A stretch of DNA of 64,000 nt from Deltaproteobacteria bacterium (GTDB lineage Bacteria; Desulfobacterota; Dissulfuribacteria; Dissulfuribacterales; QOAL01): positions 22,797 through 86,796 of the forward strand of contig JAJRZR010000055.1 in NCBI GenBank assembly GCA_024275145.1, read 5' to 3'. This document shows positions 35,925 through 45,482 of the stretch, in pieces. A model generated the notes under the pieces. That model was given only the letters and a program-made list of their open reading frames with translations, was not told where the DNA came from and made no database searches. Position 1 is the stretch's first letter; each line of letters starts with the position of its first letter. Made by a program: the position numbers and the translations under genes.

Positions 35925-37056
35925 CCGTGTCCTTTTCGTGGACGACGAACCAAACGTTCTCAAGGCCATTGAAAGGCAACTGCGGAAGGAGTTCTCTGTC
36001 TTCAGTTCCCTCAGTGGGCAACAGGCACTGGAGCTTATGAAGAAATCCAGGCCCTTTGCGGTAATTGTCTCCGACATGCGGATGCCGGAGATGAACGGGG
36101 TACAGCTCCTGGCCAGGGTAAAGGAAATCGCCCCCGAAACGGTGCGGATGATGCTTACGGGGAATGCAGACCAGGAAACCGCTATCCAGGCTGTAAACGA
36201 AGGAAATATCTTCCGGTTTCTCAACAAACCCTGTCCGCCACATATCCTAAAAAGTGCGGTGTACGCTGCAGTTGAACAGTATCGCCTTGTCACTGCCGAA
36301 AAGGAACTTTTAAACCAGACACTGAATGGGAGCATCAGGGTCATGACAGAGATCCTGAGCCAGGTAAGCCCGGCGGCTTTTAGCAGGGCCTACCGGATAA
36401 AGGGCTATGTATCCCAGATCGTGGCAGAACTCAGGCTCCCTAATAGGTGGGAGTTCCAGATAGCGGCGCTGCTTTCCCAACTCGGTTGCGTTACGCTTCC
36501 AACAGATCTGGTGGAAAAGGTCTATTCCGGTGTCGATCTTGATGAGGAAGAACAGAAGATGTTCAATTCTCATCCATACGTGGGGGCTAAGCTCCTGGCA
36601 AATATTTCCAGGTTTGAAAACATTTCACGGATAATTGAACTCCAACAGATGCGATTCGACGAATACAAGGGAAGGCCGAGGAGCCCGAATGATCGCATCG
36701 TCCGCATAGGTGCACAGATCCTTAAGGCTGCCCTTGATTTTGATCAGATGCTGTTCCTTGGTTACGATCCGGATACTGCCTACAAGAAACTCGGCTCAAG
36801 GCAAGGCGCATACAATCCGAACATCCTCAAGGTGCTGGCCAACATAAAGACAGGTATAAGGAAATACAAGGTTCAAAAGGTATACCTGAAGGAGTTGACC
36901 CTGAACATGGTGCTCAATCAGGATATAGTTGCAAAAAACGGTCTGCTTCTTGCGTCAAAGGGACAGGAAATTACCTATTCTCTAAGAGAACGCCTGTTTA
37001 ACTTTGCCAAAACCATAGGCATATACGAACCAATCGAAGTCCAGCAGACAGCCTGA
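35917..37056 (+). CDS. Receiver protein with degenerate HD-GYP-like domain
   Basis: 379 residues. The receiver domain keeps VDDEP, the phospho-Asp in VSDMRMPEMNG and NKPCPP. The C-terminal part resembles HD-GYP cyclic-di-GMP phosphodiesterases (SHPYVGAKLL is kept), but the metal-binding HDIGK is replaced by SQLGC and the HHE/GYP region is lost. It is probably not an active phosphodiesterase. ATG at 35917 overlaps the HDOD gene by 8 bp, showing coupling. Confidence 0.8.
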   Translation: MNDRVLFVDDEPNVLKAIERQLRKEFSVFSSLSGQQALELMKKSRPFAVIVSDMRMPEMNGVQLLARVKEIAPETVRMMLTGNADQETAIQAVNEGNIFRFLNKPCPPHILKSAVYAAVEQYRLVTAEKELLNQTLNGSIRVMTEILSQVSPAAFSRAYRIKGYVSQIVAELRLPNRWEFQIAALLSQLGCVTLPTDLVEKVYSGVDLDEEEQKMFNSHPYVGAKLLANISRFENISRIIELQQMRFDEYKGRPRSPNDRIVRIGAQILKAALDFDQMLFLGYDPDTAYKKLGSRQGAYNPNILKVLANIKTGIRKYKVQKVYLKELTLNMVLNQDIVAKNGLLLASKGQEITYSLRERLFNFAKTIGIYEPIEVQQTA

Positions 37057-37098
37057 TGGCACGTAAAGACCATCAAGGGATTATCAGAGGCGGCTATC

Positions 37099-37599
37099 AT
37101 GAACCCTGGAACACTATTAATAGTCGATGACGACGAACGGCTTTTACTGGCCATGAAACGTGCCCTGAGAAAGGAGGGCTATAAACTTCTTTTCGCCCGC
37201 AACGGGGAAGAGGGCTTTAAAAGGCTCTTAAAAAACCCGGTCGATATAGTCATAAGCGATTATCAAATGCCAGGTATAAACGGATTGAAATTCCTGCAGA
37301 AGGTCAAGGAGCAGTTTCCTGATATACTCACGATCATGATGACCGGCATAGAGGACATACAGGTGGCGGTCGAGGCGATCAATGAGGCAGGCGTGTACAA
37401 GTTCATATTGAAGCCTTGGGGAAGCGCGGATCTCAAGATAACCATAAAAAGGGCCATTGAGACCTTGGAGTTATTAAGAGAACGGGATGCCCTGCTCGAA
37501 AAGATAAAGGCACGAGACGCCCTGTTGAAGAAACTCGAACGTGAACACCCTGGTATTACCTCGGTAAGGAGGGACAAAGATGGAGCCATCGTTTGGTGA
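37099..37599 (+). CDS. Receiver-domain protein with C-terminal coiled coil
   Basis: 166 residues: receiver domain with LIVDDDE, phospho-Asp in VISDYQMPGINGL and the LKPW lysine, then a helical charged tail (RERDALLEKIKARDALLKKL) with an internal near-repeat of ARDALL. No output domain. It probably acts as a phosphate carrier or oligomerising partner for the kinase at 32852. An AGAGGCGGCTATC region precedes the ATG. Confidence 0.85.
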   Translation: MNPGTLLIVDDDERLLLAMKRALRKEGYKLLFARNGEEGFKRLLKNPVDIVISDYQMPGINGLKFLQKVKEQFPDILTIMMTGIEDIQVAVEAINEAGVYKFILKPWGSADLKITIKRAIETLELLRERDALLEKIKARDALLKKLEREHPGITSVRRDKDGAIVW

Positions 37600-37867
37600 C
37601 GTTCCCTTCTATGATCTAGGGCCGCTCAGGTTGCTTGTTGGTTACACGGCTATACCTTGCCCTCAAATCATGCCTTGCAAGTACAAAAAAACTACAAGAG
37701 GCTTGCGGTCACGGGTGGCGTCATCACCAGTGAAAAAATTGACGACAGGTACCCCCTTCTTCATAATGGGGAATAATATCTGCGGTCTTTCTACCAACTC
37801 TTGTCCTGGGCACACGCTCCCGTCCATGCGAAAGGGAGTGCATAGCCGCGCCTGGGATGTCTGTTAA
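37580..37867 (+). CDS. Doubtful 95-residue frame with a strong ribosome binding site
   Basis: The ATG at 37580 lies 9 bases after TAAGGAGG, which is inside the end of the receiver gene. The product is rich in Cys, Pro and Lys and matches no family known to me. The frame covers the two hairpins at 37815-37907, which speaks against coding. The ribosome binding site could be chance. Confidence 0.25.
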   Translation: MEPSFGDVPFYDLGPLRLLVGYTAIPCPQIMPCKYKKTTRGLRSRVASSPVKKLTTGTPFFIMGNNICGLSTNSCPGHTLPSMRKGVHSRAWDVC

Positions 37868-37907
37868 GCGGCTGGGCAGCCCGAGGAGCCGACAGCCGCA
37901 TCCCAGG
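37815..37907 (+). ncRNA. Candidate structured RNA upstream of mreB
   Basis: Two adjacent hairpins: CGCTCCC/GGGAGTG (37815-37840) and a nested structure with outer stem CCTGGGATG/CATCCCAGG (37851-37907) and inner stem CGGCTG/CAGCCG. They lie in the 585-bp gap between the last receiver gene and mreB, which holds no convincing gene. No known riboswitch, 6S, SRP or RNase P RNA was recognised. Strand is assigned from neighbour genes only. Confidence 0.35.
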
Positions 37908-38178
37908 AGCTTGCTATCTTGGATAGGCTTTGGTACTGTTCACAGGTTTCGTTTAAGTGGTGAAAAGTGGCTGGGGCCATCTGGTCAAAGGTTCTTGGAT
38001 GCGGCCACCTTATCGTTGCGTCATATCCATCAAGGCCATATCTTCACTCCAGAGCATGGGTATCATGTGCAGGGGTACATACGAATATGTAGAGATGACC
38101 TGAAGTAAGGCGCCCAGGTTAAATTGGCCCGCAGGGCAAGAAGGTACTTACGCTAATCGTACAAGGAAATGCAGGTAA

Positions 38179-39216
<1,038 letters not shown>

Positions 39217-39263
39217 TTTTTGGTCATTGGGCATCCTGTTTGTCAGGCGCCTTAATTTCTTTA

Positions 39264-39348
39264 TTTACCGTGAAAATACATCCTGCCCTGGGCCGTGTTT
39301 TCGCGCCCTGAGGGTGCGGTATCAAGGGTACGGACCACATGAGAGTTT
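39264..39348 (-). repeat. Dispersed intergenic repeat, copy C
   Basis: Starts with TTTACCGTGAAAATACATCC, identical to copy D, and ends with CGGACCACATGAGAGTTT. The centre holds GGGCCGTGTTTTCGCGCC, also seen in weaker form near 62126. It fills the mreB-mreC gap and ends 7 bases before the likely mreC GTG start. It therefore separates two genes of one operon. Confidence 0.72.
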
Positions 39349-39355
39349 AGAATCT

Positions 39356-40210
39356 GTGCCTTCCCAAAGAGGAAAAACCAAGGGCCGGCTCGCCATATAT
39401 CTGATCATGGCATCGGCTGCTCTGATCATCTTTTCCTATGTGGGCCTACGACTTGGCTCCATCTCCCTTCTTTCGCCGCTGGAGAGTGCCTTGCTTGATT
39501 CTTCCGGTTACCTGCAGAAGGCCTTCTCAAGCCCGCTGAATTCCATCAAAGGCTTCTGGGCCTCCTATGTAGTGTTGAGGGAGGTAAAACAGGAGAACGC
39601 GGCCTTGAGGGATCGTATAGCCAATCTTCAAAGGCAACTCAACGAATACAGAGAGGCCTTGATAGCAAATGCTCGGTATAGGCAGCTTCTAAATCTGAAG
39701 AAAAAAAATCGGTTCAAATCGGTCGTTGCCAATGTGGTGGGGCTCGATCTAGCACCCTGGTCTGCCACCTTGACAATAGACCAGGGCCGCAACAGTGGCA
39801 TAAGGCCGGGCATGCCCGCCATGGCTGGCCCGGGGATCATAGGAAAGGTGGTAGAATCCGGCCTTGGTTTCAGCAGGATCATGCTGGTTTCGGATTACAG
39901 TAACGCAGTTGCCGCAATGGTCCAGAGAAACCGGGTTAGGGGCATCCTCAAGGGTGCGGGACATGGAGGCTGCGTACTCGCCTATGTGGAAAAAGGTATC
40001 GATGTTGAGGTAGGTGACCAGATAATTACGTCTGGAACCGATGGTGTCTTTCCCAAGGGATTCCTCCTGGGCAAAGTTTCATCTGTGAGTCAAGGGCCTG
40101 CGGCCGACCTGTTCCAGGATATCTCGGTAAAACCGGTTATGGACCTTAGCAAGGTTGAAGAGGTGATGGTCCTCCTTACCAGGTCGGATTTTTTGGAGAC
40201 AAAGAAGTGA
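39356..40210 (+). CDS. mreC: Rod shape-determining protein MreC
   Basis: 284 residues from a GTG at 39356: a short basic cytoplasmic end, one membrane helix (IYLIMASAALIIFSYVGL), a coiled coil (about 60-95) and the periplasmic beta domain with GPGIIGKVVESGLGFSRIMLVSD. The upstream frame is open to 39227 but crosses the repeat element and is unlikely to be translated. MreC links MreB to the PBP2-RodA synthase. The gene overlaps mreD by 4 bp. Confidence 0.9.
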   Translation: MPSQRGKTKGRLAIYLIMASAALIIFSYVGLRLGSISLLSPLESALLDSSGYLQKAFSSPLNSIKGFWASYVVLREVKQENAALRDRIANLQRQLNEYREALIANARYRQLLNLKKKNRFKSVVANVVGLDLAPWSATLTIDQGRNSGIRPGMPAMAGPGIIGKVVESGLGFSRIMLVSDYSNAVAAMVQRNRVRGILKGAGHGGCVLAYVEKGIDVEVGDQIITSGTDGVFPKGFLLGKVSSVSQGPAADLFQDISVKPVMDLSKVEEVMVLLTRSDFLETKK

Positions 40211-40704
40211 GAAGGGCCTTTCTCTTCCTCCTGACAGGTTACCTGTTGATGGTTTCTGAGACCGCCTGGGGAAATGAGCTTCAAGTTGGTTTTGTGCGAA
40301 TAGACGGATTACTGGCGTTGATAGTCTGGTATGCGATCAGACATCCAGTGGCTGAGGGGATCATGCCTGTCTGCTTGCTTGGGTTCATGAGCACCCCCCT
40401 TTCGGCACTTCCATCCTGGTCCTTTGTTGCAGGGTATGCCTTGGTCTATCTGACGGTGCGCTACATTCAATTCCATGTCCTTGAGCTGCTTATGTGGCAA
40501 CAGATGCTTATTGTCATGTTTACAAGTCTGCAGGCCGTAATAATACTTACGATCGTCGGAGGTGATGTTGGACTGGTCTGGCCGTGGGGAATAGGACAGG
40601 CCATCCTCAATGGCATCACAGCGCCGGTATGGTTTTTCCTCTTTAATCGGATGGATGGGTTCTTCTTTGAATCCATCCGCTCCAATGCAGGAGCAAAAGA
40701 TTGA
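40207..40704 (+). CDS. mreD: Rod shape-determining protein MreD
   Basis: 165 residues with about five hydrophobic membrane segments and the weakly conserved layout of MreD. The GTG start overlaps the mreC TGA, and the end overlaps the mrdA TTG start. Sequence conservation is low in this family, so the call leans on the position between mreC and mrdA. Confidence 0.87.
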   Translation: MRRAFLFLLTGYLLMVSETAWGNELQVGFVRIDGLLALIVWYAIRHPVAEGIMPVCLLGFMSTPLSALPSWSFVAGYALVYLTVRYIQFHVLELLMWQQMLIVMFTSLQAVIILTIVGGDVGLVWPWGIGQAILNGITAPVWFFLFNRMDGFFFESIRSNAGAKD

Positions 40705-42602
40705 AACTTGGTACCAAAATCGCTTTGAGGCTCAAGAAGTTTGACCAAGAGGATCTAGAGATAAACAGGCACCTATGCAAGGGAGCAGCCCTCTTCGTCT
40801 TGGCATGTTTTATCATCTTTTCCGGAAGGCTTTGGTACCTACAGGTGGTCAAGGGGGCTTACTTCCGGGCCAGATCCGAAAGGAACAGGATAAAGTATGT
40901 AAGAATACAGGCGCCACGTGGAAAGATCCTGGACAGGTCCGGACGTCTCCTTGCCGGTATAGAACCCAGTTTCAACGTCTGTATAGTTAGAAAGGATATC
41001 ACAGATCCTGAAGAATTGATAATCAAGCTATCATCCCTGCTCAAGATTCCTCAAGCTGTAATCAGGGCAAGGCTTTTTGAAAGTGTAGACCAGCCGGAAT
41101 ACATGCCAGTAGTGGTTTTACGCGGTGCCGACTGGAATGCCGTGTCCAGGGTGGAGGCGCATCTATTCGAGCTGCCAGGGGTTTCGGTTGAGGTATCTCC
41201 AGGCAGAAAATATCCACATGGCAGCATTGCTCCACAACTTTTAGGCTATCTCGGCGAGGTCAGCCTTGAGGAGATAAGGAAAAGGCGTTATCCCAAGGCC
41301 ATGCCAGGTGACCTTGTGGGTAAGTGTGGAGTAGAGGCTAGATTCGAATCGGAACTTTCGGGCTTGAGGGGGCAAAAGAGGCTGGAGGTAGACGCCATGG
41401 GGCGCCTTGTCGGGGTCGTGGATGAAAGGGCGCCGGTACCTGGCCAGGACATATACCTGACAATAGACCTGGATCTACAACAGGCAGCGGAAAGGGCCCT
41501 GTCTGGCAAGGTCGGGGCAGTGGTGGCGATAGATCCGAATACCGGGGCCATCCTGGCAATGGCAAGCAGCCCTAAGTTCGATCCCAAGGCCTTTGCAAGG
41601 GGCCTTTCCAGGAAGGAATGGGCAAGGCTGAACGACAAGGTCAAAAGGCCATTGCAGAATAAAACGATCCAGGACAGATACGCCCCTGGTTCCACGTTCA
41701 AGATAATCATGGCTGCTGCTGCATTGCAGGAACATGTAGTCGATCCATCAACCAGATTTTTTTGTAGCGGCAGATTTCGGCTCGGCAGACGGGTCTTCAG
41801 ATGCTGGGATTGGCGTGGCCATGGGCAGACGAATCTTTACAAGGCATTGGTAGAATCATGTGATATATATTTCTATAATGTGGGGCTTAGGCTTGGAATC
41901 GACAAGATCGTAAAATATGCCCGGGCATTTGGCCTTGGTGAAAAGACAGGTATCGATCTGCCTGGGGAATCTCCCGGGCTGGTGCCAACACGTCAGTGGA
42001 AGCTTTCAAGATTCAAAGAACCTTGGCAAAAGGGGGAGACGTTGAACACATCCATTGGCCAGGGCTTCACCCTCGTTACTCCCCTGCAAATGGCCAGGAT
42101 GATGGCAGCAGTGGCCAATAACGGCACCCTTTATCGCCCCTTTTACCTGGATAAGATCGTAGGAACCGGCGGGACAGGCAGGAAAATAGGCAAACCTACG
42201 GTCCAGGGTACACTTCCTGTCAACAAAAGGAATCTTGGCCTTATAAAAAGGGCATTGGTAGGTGTAGTTGAAGATAAAAAGGGAACAGGCAGGATGTGCA
42301 GGATAAACGGGATAATCGTGGCGGGCAAAACCGGTACGGCCCAGGTGATTAAACAGGCCAAACGCCGTCAGTCAGAAAAAATGGCGTGGAAGTTTAAGGA
42401 TCATGCTTGGTTCATTGCCTATGCGCCGGCGGACAGGCCACAGCTTGCCGTGGCAGTTTTGATAGAACACGGTGGCCATGGTGGATCTGTTGCTGCCCCT
42501 GTAGCAAAAGCGGTATTTGAAAGATGGTTCCAGATACTTTCCCCCAGGCCGCTTTTGAGACCGGAGAAGATGGCCGGGTTGGATATGGAGCGCCATGTTT
42601 GA
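40701..42602 (+). CDS. mrdA: Penicillin-binding protein 2 (elongation transpeptidase)
   Basis: 633 residues: cytoplasmic end, membrane anchor (about 30-50), a pedestal domain with APRGKILDRSGRLLAG, and a transpeptidase domain with the SxxK active Ser in APGSTFKI, SCD in VESCDIYFYNVG and KTG in VAGKTGTAQ. It cross-links septum-independent peptidoglycan with RodA. Start is a TTG that overlaps the mreD stop, implying coupled, reduced translation. Confidence 0.95.
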   Translation: MKLGTKIALRLKKFDQEDLEINRHLCKGAALFVLACFIIFSGRLWYLQVVKGAYFRARSERNRIKYVRIQAPRGKILDRSGRLLAGIEPSFNVCIVRKDITDPEELIIKLSSLLKIPQAVIRARLFESVDQPEYMPVVVLRGADWNAVSRVEAHLFELPGVSVEVSPGRKYPHGSIAPQLLGYLGEVSLEEIRKRRYPKAMPGDLVGKCGVEARFESELSGLRGQKRLEVDAMGRLVGVVDERAPVPGQDIYLTIDLDLQQAAERALSGKVGAVVAIDPNTGAILAMASSPKFDPKAFARGLSRKEWARLNDKVKRPLQNKTIQDRYAPGSTFKIIMAAAALQEHVVDPSTRFFCSGRFRLGRRVFRCWDWRGHGQTNLYKALVESCDIYFYNVGLRLGIDKIVKYARAFGLGEKTGIDLPGESPGLVPTRQWKLSRFKEPWQKGETLNTSIGQGFTLVTPLQMARMMAAVANNGTLYRPFYLDKIVGTGGTGRKIGKPTVQGTLPVNKRNLGLIKRALVGVVEDKKGTGRMCRINGIIVAGKTGTAQVIKQAKRRQSEKMAWKFKDHAWFIAYAPADRPQLAVAVLIEHGGHGGSVAAPVAKAVFERWFQILSPRPLLRPEKMAGLDMERHV

Positions 42603-43716
42603 CAGGCGTTTTGTGGAAAACTTTGACTGGTGGTTGCTTCTTTCCATGCTCGCCATCATGGTCATTGGCTTCATAAACCTGAATAGTGCCAGTGCCGCGG
42701 CAGGATATTCGTTCCAATGGAAACAGTTACAGTGGTACGTGATAGGGATGGCAGGCATGATAATCGTCCTGCTTATGGATTACCGGATTCTTACGGTCTA
42801 TTCGGTTTATATATACTTGGCTACCATTATGTCGCTGATCCTGGTACTCTTCTTAGGAAAATCCGTAGGGGGGTCCCAGAGATGGCTATCCCTGGGCTTC
42901 ATTAATCTGCAGCCATCAGAGCTTGCAAAACTATCGATGGTGATCGTGCTCAGCAGCTACTTCTATCACGACGACAGGCCCCAATATGGTTTGCTTGATC
43001 TTTGGCGCCCCTTTATCCTCATCATCATCCCGGTTTTGCTCATCTATCTTCAACCTGATCTGGGTACGGCCCTGCTCCTGGTGGCAATATTTGCATCTCT
43101 TGTCTATATCGCGCGCATCAAGTGGACCGCTGTGTTGACCGTGCTAGGAGCCATCATGGCTGTATTGCCACTTGGTTGGAAACTTCTACAATCCTATCAG
43201 AAAAGACGGATCGAGACGTTTTTGAATCCAGAATCCGATCCCTTCGGAGCAGGCTACCACGTTCTCCAATCAAAGATAGCCGTAGGTTCGGGACAGCTTA
43301 TGGGAAAGGGCTATATGGCCGGGACACAGGCACACCTCAACTTCTTGCCCGAGGTCCACACGGATTTTGCCTTTTCTGTATGGACCGAGGAATGGGGATT
43401 CATCGGCGCAATGGTACTGCTTGGTGTCTATTTTTTTATCCTTGCGCGGGGGCTTATGATAGCCCAGCAATCCAAGGAGCGCTTTGGTACATTTCTGGCC
43501 TTTGGGATCACGGCCATGATATTCTGGCAGGTAGTGGTCAATGTTGGAATGGTTACAGGACTCATGCCGGTAGTGGGTATCCCTCTTCCCTTGATAAGCT
43601 ACGGGGGGTCCTCTGTAATGACGACCTTGATAGGGCTCGGGCTTCTTTTAAATATAAGGACCAGACGGTTCATATTCCAGGGAGGCCCTACATCAAAAGG
43701 CATTGGCCTATCTTGA
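42595..43716 (+). CDS. rodA: Peptidoglycan glycosyltransferase RodA
   Basis: 373 residues with about ten membrane helices of the SEDS family. Signatures include GSQRWLSLGFINLQPSELAKL, the YQKRRIETFLNPESDP loop, FLPEVHTDFAFSVWTEEWG and GIPLPLISYGGSSVM. RodA polymerises glycan strands and works with PBP2. It overlaps mrdA by 8 bp and the convergent lytic transglycosylase by 9 bp. Confidence 0.96.
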   Translation: MFDRRFVENFDWWLLLSMLAIMVIGFINLNSASAAAGYSFQWKQLQWYVIGMAGMIIVLLMDYRILTVYSVYIYLATIMSLILVLFLGKSVGGSQRWLSLGFINLQPSELAKLSMVIVLSSYFYHDDRPQYGLLDLWRPFILIIIPVLLIYLQPDLGTALLLVAIFASLVYIARIKWTAVLTVLGAIMAVLPLGWKLLQSYQKRRIETFLNPESDPFGAGYHVLQSKIAVGSGQLMGKGYMAGTQAHLNFLPEVHTDFAFSVWTEEWGFIGAMVLLGVYFFILARGLMIAQQSKERFGTFLAFGITAMIFWQVVVNVGMVTGLMPVVGIPLPLISYGGSSVMTTLIGLGLLLNIRTRRFIFQGGPTSKGIGLS

Positions 43717-44412
43717 AGCCTTGTTGGCTCTATTCTCCTTCCACTGATATATTACCCGGCGGATGTATTCCCGGGTTTCCCTGAACGGTGGCACCCCACC
43801 GCAACGCTCTACCCGGCCAGGCCCAGCGTTGTAGGCTGCAAGGGCAAGGATGACGTCCCCATCGAAACGGGTTAAAAGCATCTTGAGATACCTGGTTCCT
43901 CCCCAGATATTGGCTATTGGATCGAAAGGATCGACGATCCCAAGCTCCCTTGCCGTTCCCGGCATAAGCTGCATGAGCCCTTTAGCCCCTCTGGCCGATA
44001 TCGCCCTTACCGCCCCTCCCGATTCTATTTTGACAACCGCTCCCACAAAATCCGGGTCAAGGCCATGGTGAAGGGCGGCTCTGGCAATGGTGCCTGCTAT
44101 ATCCCTTGATGTCTGTAACGGGTATCGCCATTTCTGGCAGCCATGATTTACCCCCCGGCAACCTTTCATGGAGGAATATCCATCCATGGCATATATTGTC
44201 TTATCGGTTCGGCCGGCTAGGTATCCGTGGCTAGCGGCATTTAAAGGTATGTTCGTCACGTGGAGGACGCCGTTGCCATCCATGTAGGAATACAGACGGC
44301 TTGCCTGTGCCGTGTTCGCAGACAGAGATTGGAGTGTTATCAGGCCGACCCAAAGTAACACAGGCCCAAGGAGTTTCCAACATCCAGGTCTTACTGTAAG
44401 ATAAACCTTCAT
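43708..44412 (-). CDS. Lytic transglycosylase (SLT domain) with DUF4124 region
   Basis: 234 residues: signal peptide (about 1-38), a DUF4124-like segment (RLYSYMDGNGVLHVTNIP) and an SLT domain with the catalytic Glu in VVKIESGGAVRAIS, GLMQLMPGTA and YNAGPGRV. It cleaves glycan strands to 1,6-anhydro ends in the periplasm. The start ATGAAGGTT lies within dispersed repeat copy A, so the repeat seems to have supplied the start codon. A downstream start is less likely because the signal peptide would be lost. Confidence 0.9.
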   Translation of the reverse strand: MKVYLTVRPGCWKLLGPVLLWVGLITLQSLSANTAQASRLYSYMDGNGVLHVTNIPLNAASHGYLAGRTDKTIYAMDGYSSMKGCRGVNHGCQKWRYPLQTSRDIAGTIARAALHHGLDPDFVGAVVKIESGGAVRAISARGAKGLMQLMPGTARELGIVDPFDPIANIWGGTRYLKMLLTRFDGDVILALAAYNAGPGRVERCGGVPPFRETREYIRRVIYQWKENRANKASR

Positions 44413-44477
44413 GTGGCCCGTATCCTTGACGCTGAACCCAGGACATGAAAGGGGACAGGGTGTATTTTCACGGTAGA
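44404..44477 (+). repeat. Dispersed intergenic repeat, copy A
   Basis: Begins AACCTTCATGTGGCCCGTAT, continues CCTTGACGC and ends GTGTATTTTCACGGTAGATA. Its left end contains the start codon of the lytic transglycosylase on the opposite strand. About 100 bp further to the transaldolase hold only CCCCCAGGG-type motifs and no gene. Confidence 0.72.
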
Positions 44478-44583
44478 TATATAAGCCCCATCCCTCTTAT
44501 CTAGCCCTGCCCCCAGGGACCTCCAACCATTACCCTGTACTGGGAATGCCCCCAGGGGATTAAACCAAACTCAACCTCCCTGG

Positions 44584-45231
44584 TTACCGTTTCGGCACCT
44601 TTTCCCAATCGGCTAAAAATTTAGCAAGGCCGGTATCTGTCAGAGGATGATGGGCTAGTTGGGAGATGACCTTGTACGGTATCGTGGCAATGTCTGCCCC
44701 CATCTTGGCCGCTTCGAGCACATGGAGGGGATGCCTGACACTTGCAACGATAATCTCTGTATCGAAGGCATAGTTATCGAAGATCTGCAATATTTCCGAC
44801 ACAAGGCCCATGCCATCATGGGATATGTCATCCAGCCTGCCTACGAAAGGACTGACGTAGGTAGCCCCTGCCTTGGCGGCGAGCAGTGCCTGGAGAGGGG
44901 AGAATATGAGGGTGAGATTTGTCTTGATGCCCATCCCGGCCAATCGTTTTGTAGCACGTAGCCCATCGGTGGTCATTGGGATCTTGACAACGACATTCCC
45001 TGCAAGGGCGGCCAGATTTTCTGCCTCCTTAACCATTTCTTCCGCCTGTGTGCTCACTACTTCAGCACTCACCGGCCCGGATATCATCGAGCTTATTTCC
45101 TTTATTCGTTCTTCAAAGCCGCAATTTTCCTTGGCTATGAGAGAAGGATTGGTTGTAACTCCATCAACCATACCCAGCTCCGCTGCCTTTGCTATCTCCC
45201 TTATGTTGGCTGTATCGATAAAAAATTTCAC
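44584..45231 (-). CDS. tal: Transaldolase (small TalC/fructose-6-phosphate aldolase type)
   Basis: 215 residues, the short class of transaldolase. It begins [16 protein letters not shown], then [20 protein letters not shown] with the Schiff-base Lys, [30 protein letters not shown]. It moves dihydroxyacetone units in the pentose phosphate pathway. Start is a GTG with AAGGAGG upstream; a 7-bp hairpin lies in its leader. Confidence 0.93.
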   Translation of the reverse strand: MKFFIDTANIREIAKAAELGMVDGVTTNPSLIAKENCGFEERIKEISSMISGPVSAEVVSTQAEEMVKEAENLAALAGNVVVKIPMTTDGLRATKRLAGMGIKTNLTLIFSPLQALLAAKAGATYVSPFVGRLDDISHDGMGLVSEILQIFDNYAFDTEIIVASVRHPLHVLEAAKMGADIATIPYKVISQLAHHPLTDTGLAKFLADWEKVPKR

Positions 45232-45254
45232 GTCCTTCGTCCTCCTTGATATTG

Positions 45255-45273
45255 CACAGGGGAAAACCCTGTG
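45255..45273 (-). promoter_or_regulatory. Hairpin in the leader of the transaldolase gene
   Basis: CACAGGG and CCCTGTG pair around a 5-nt loop, 24 bases upstream of the GTG start and next to its ribosome binding site. It could affect translation or mRNA stability. Confidence 0.35.
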
Positions 45274-45482
45274 AAATCTTGACTTCGCCCTGTTGGGTAC
45301 GATCTTTCAAGTGCCTGCAGGTCTTCCATTGATCGTATCCCCCCATTGCCCCGGAAATCCCCAGGGATGTCAATGATGATATACAGGATAACTCATGGTG
45401 TTGAAAGCCCTTCCCGGTCTTCTCTTCAAGTAAAGTAATCGGTCAAACGATAAGTATATTATGAGATAGGAGCCCATTATCG

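Noticed and set aside
37848-37910. SRP RNA or RNase P RNA
   Set aside because: The apical GGAAGCAGCC-type SRP motif and the GAGGAAAGTCC core of RNase P RNA are both missing.
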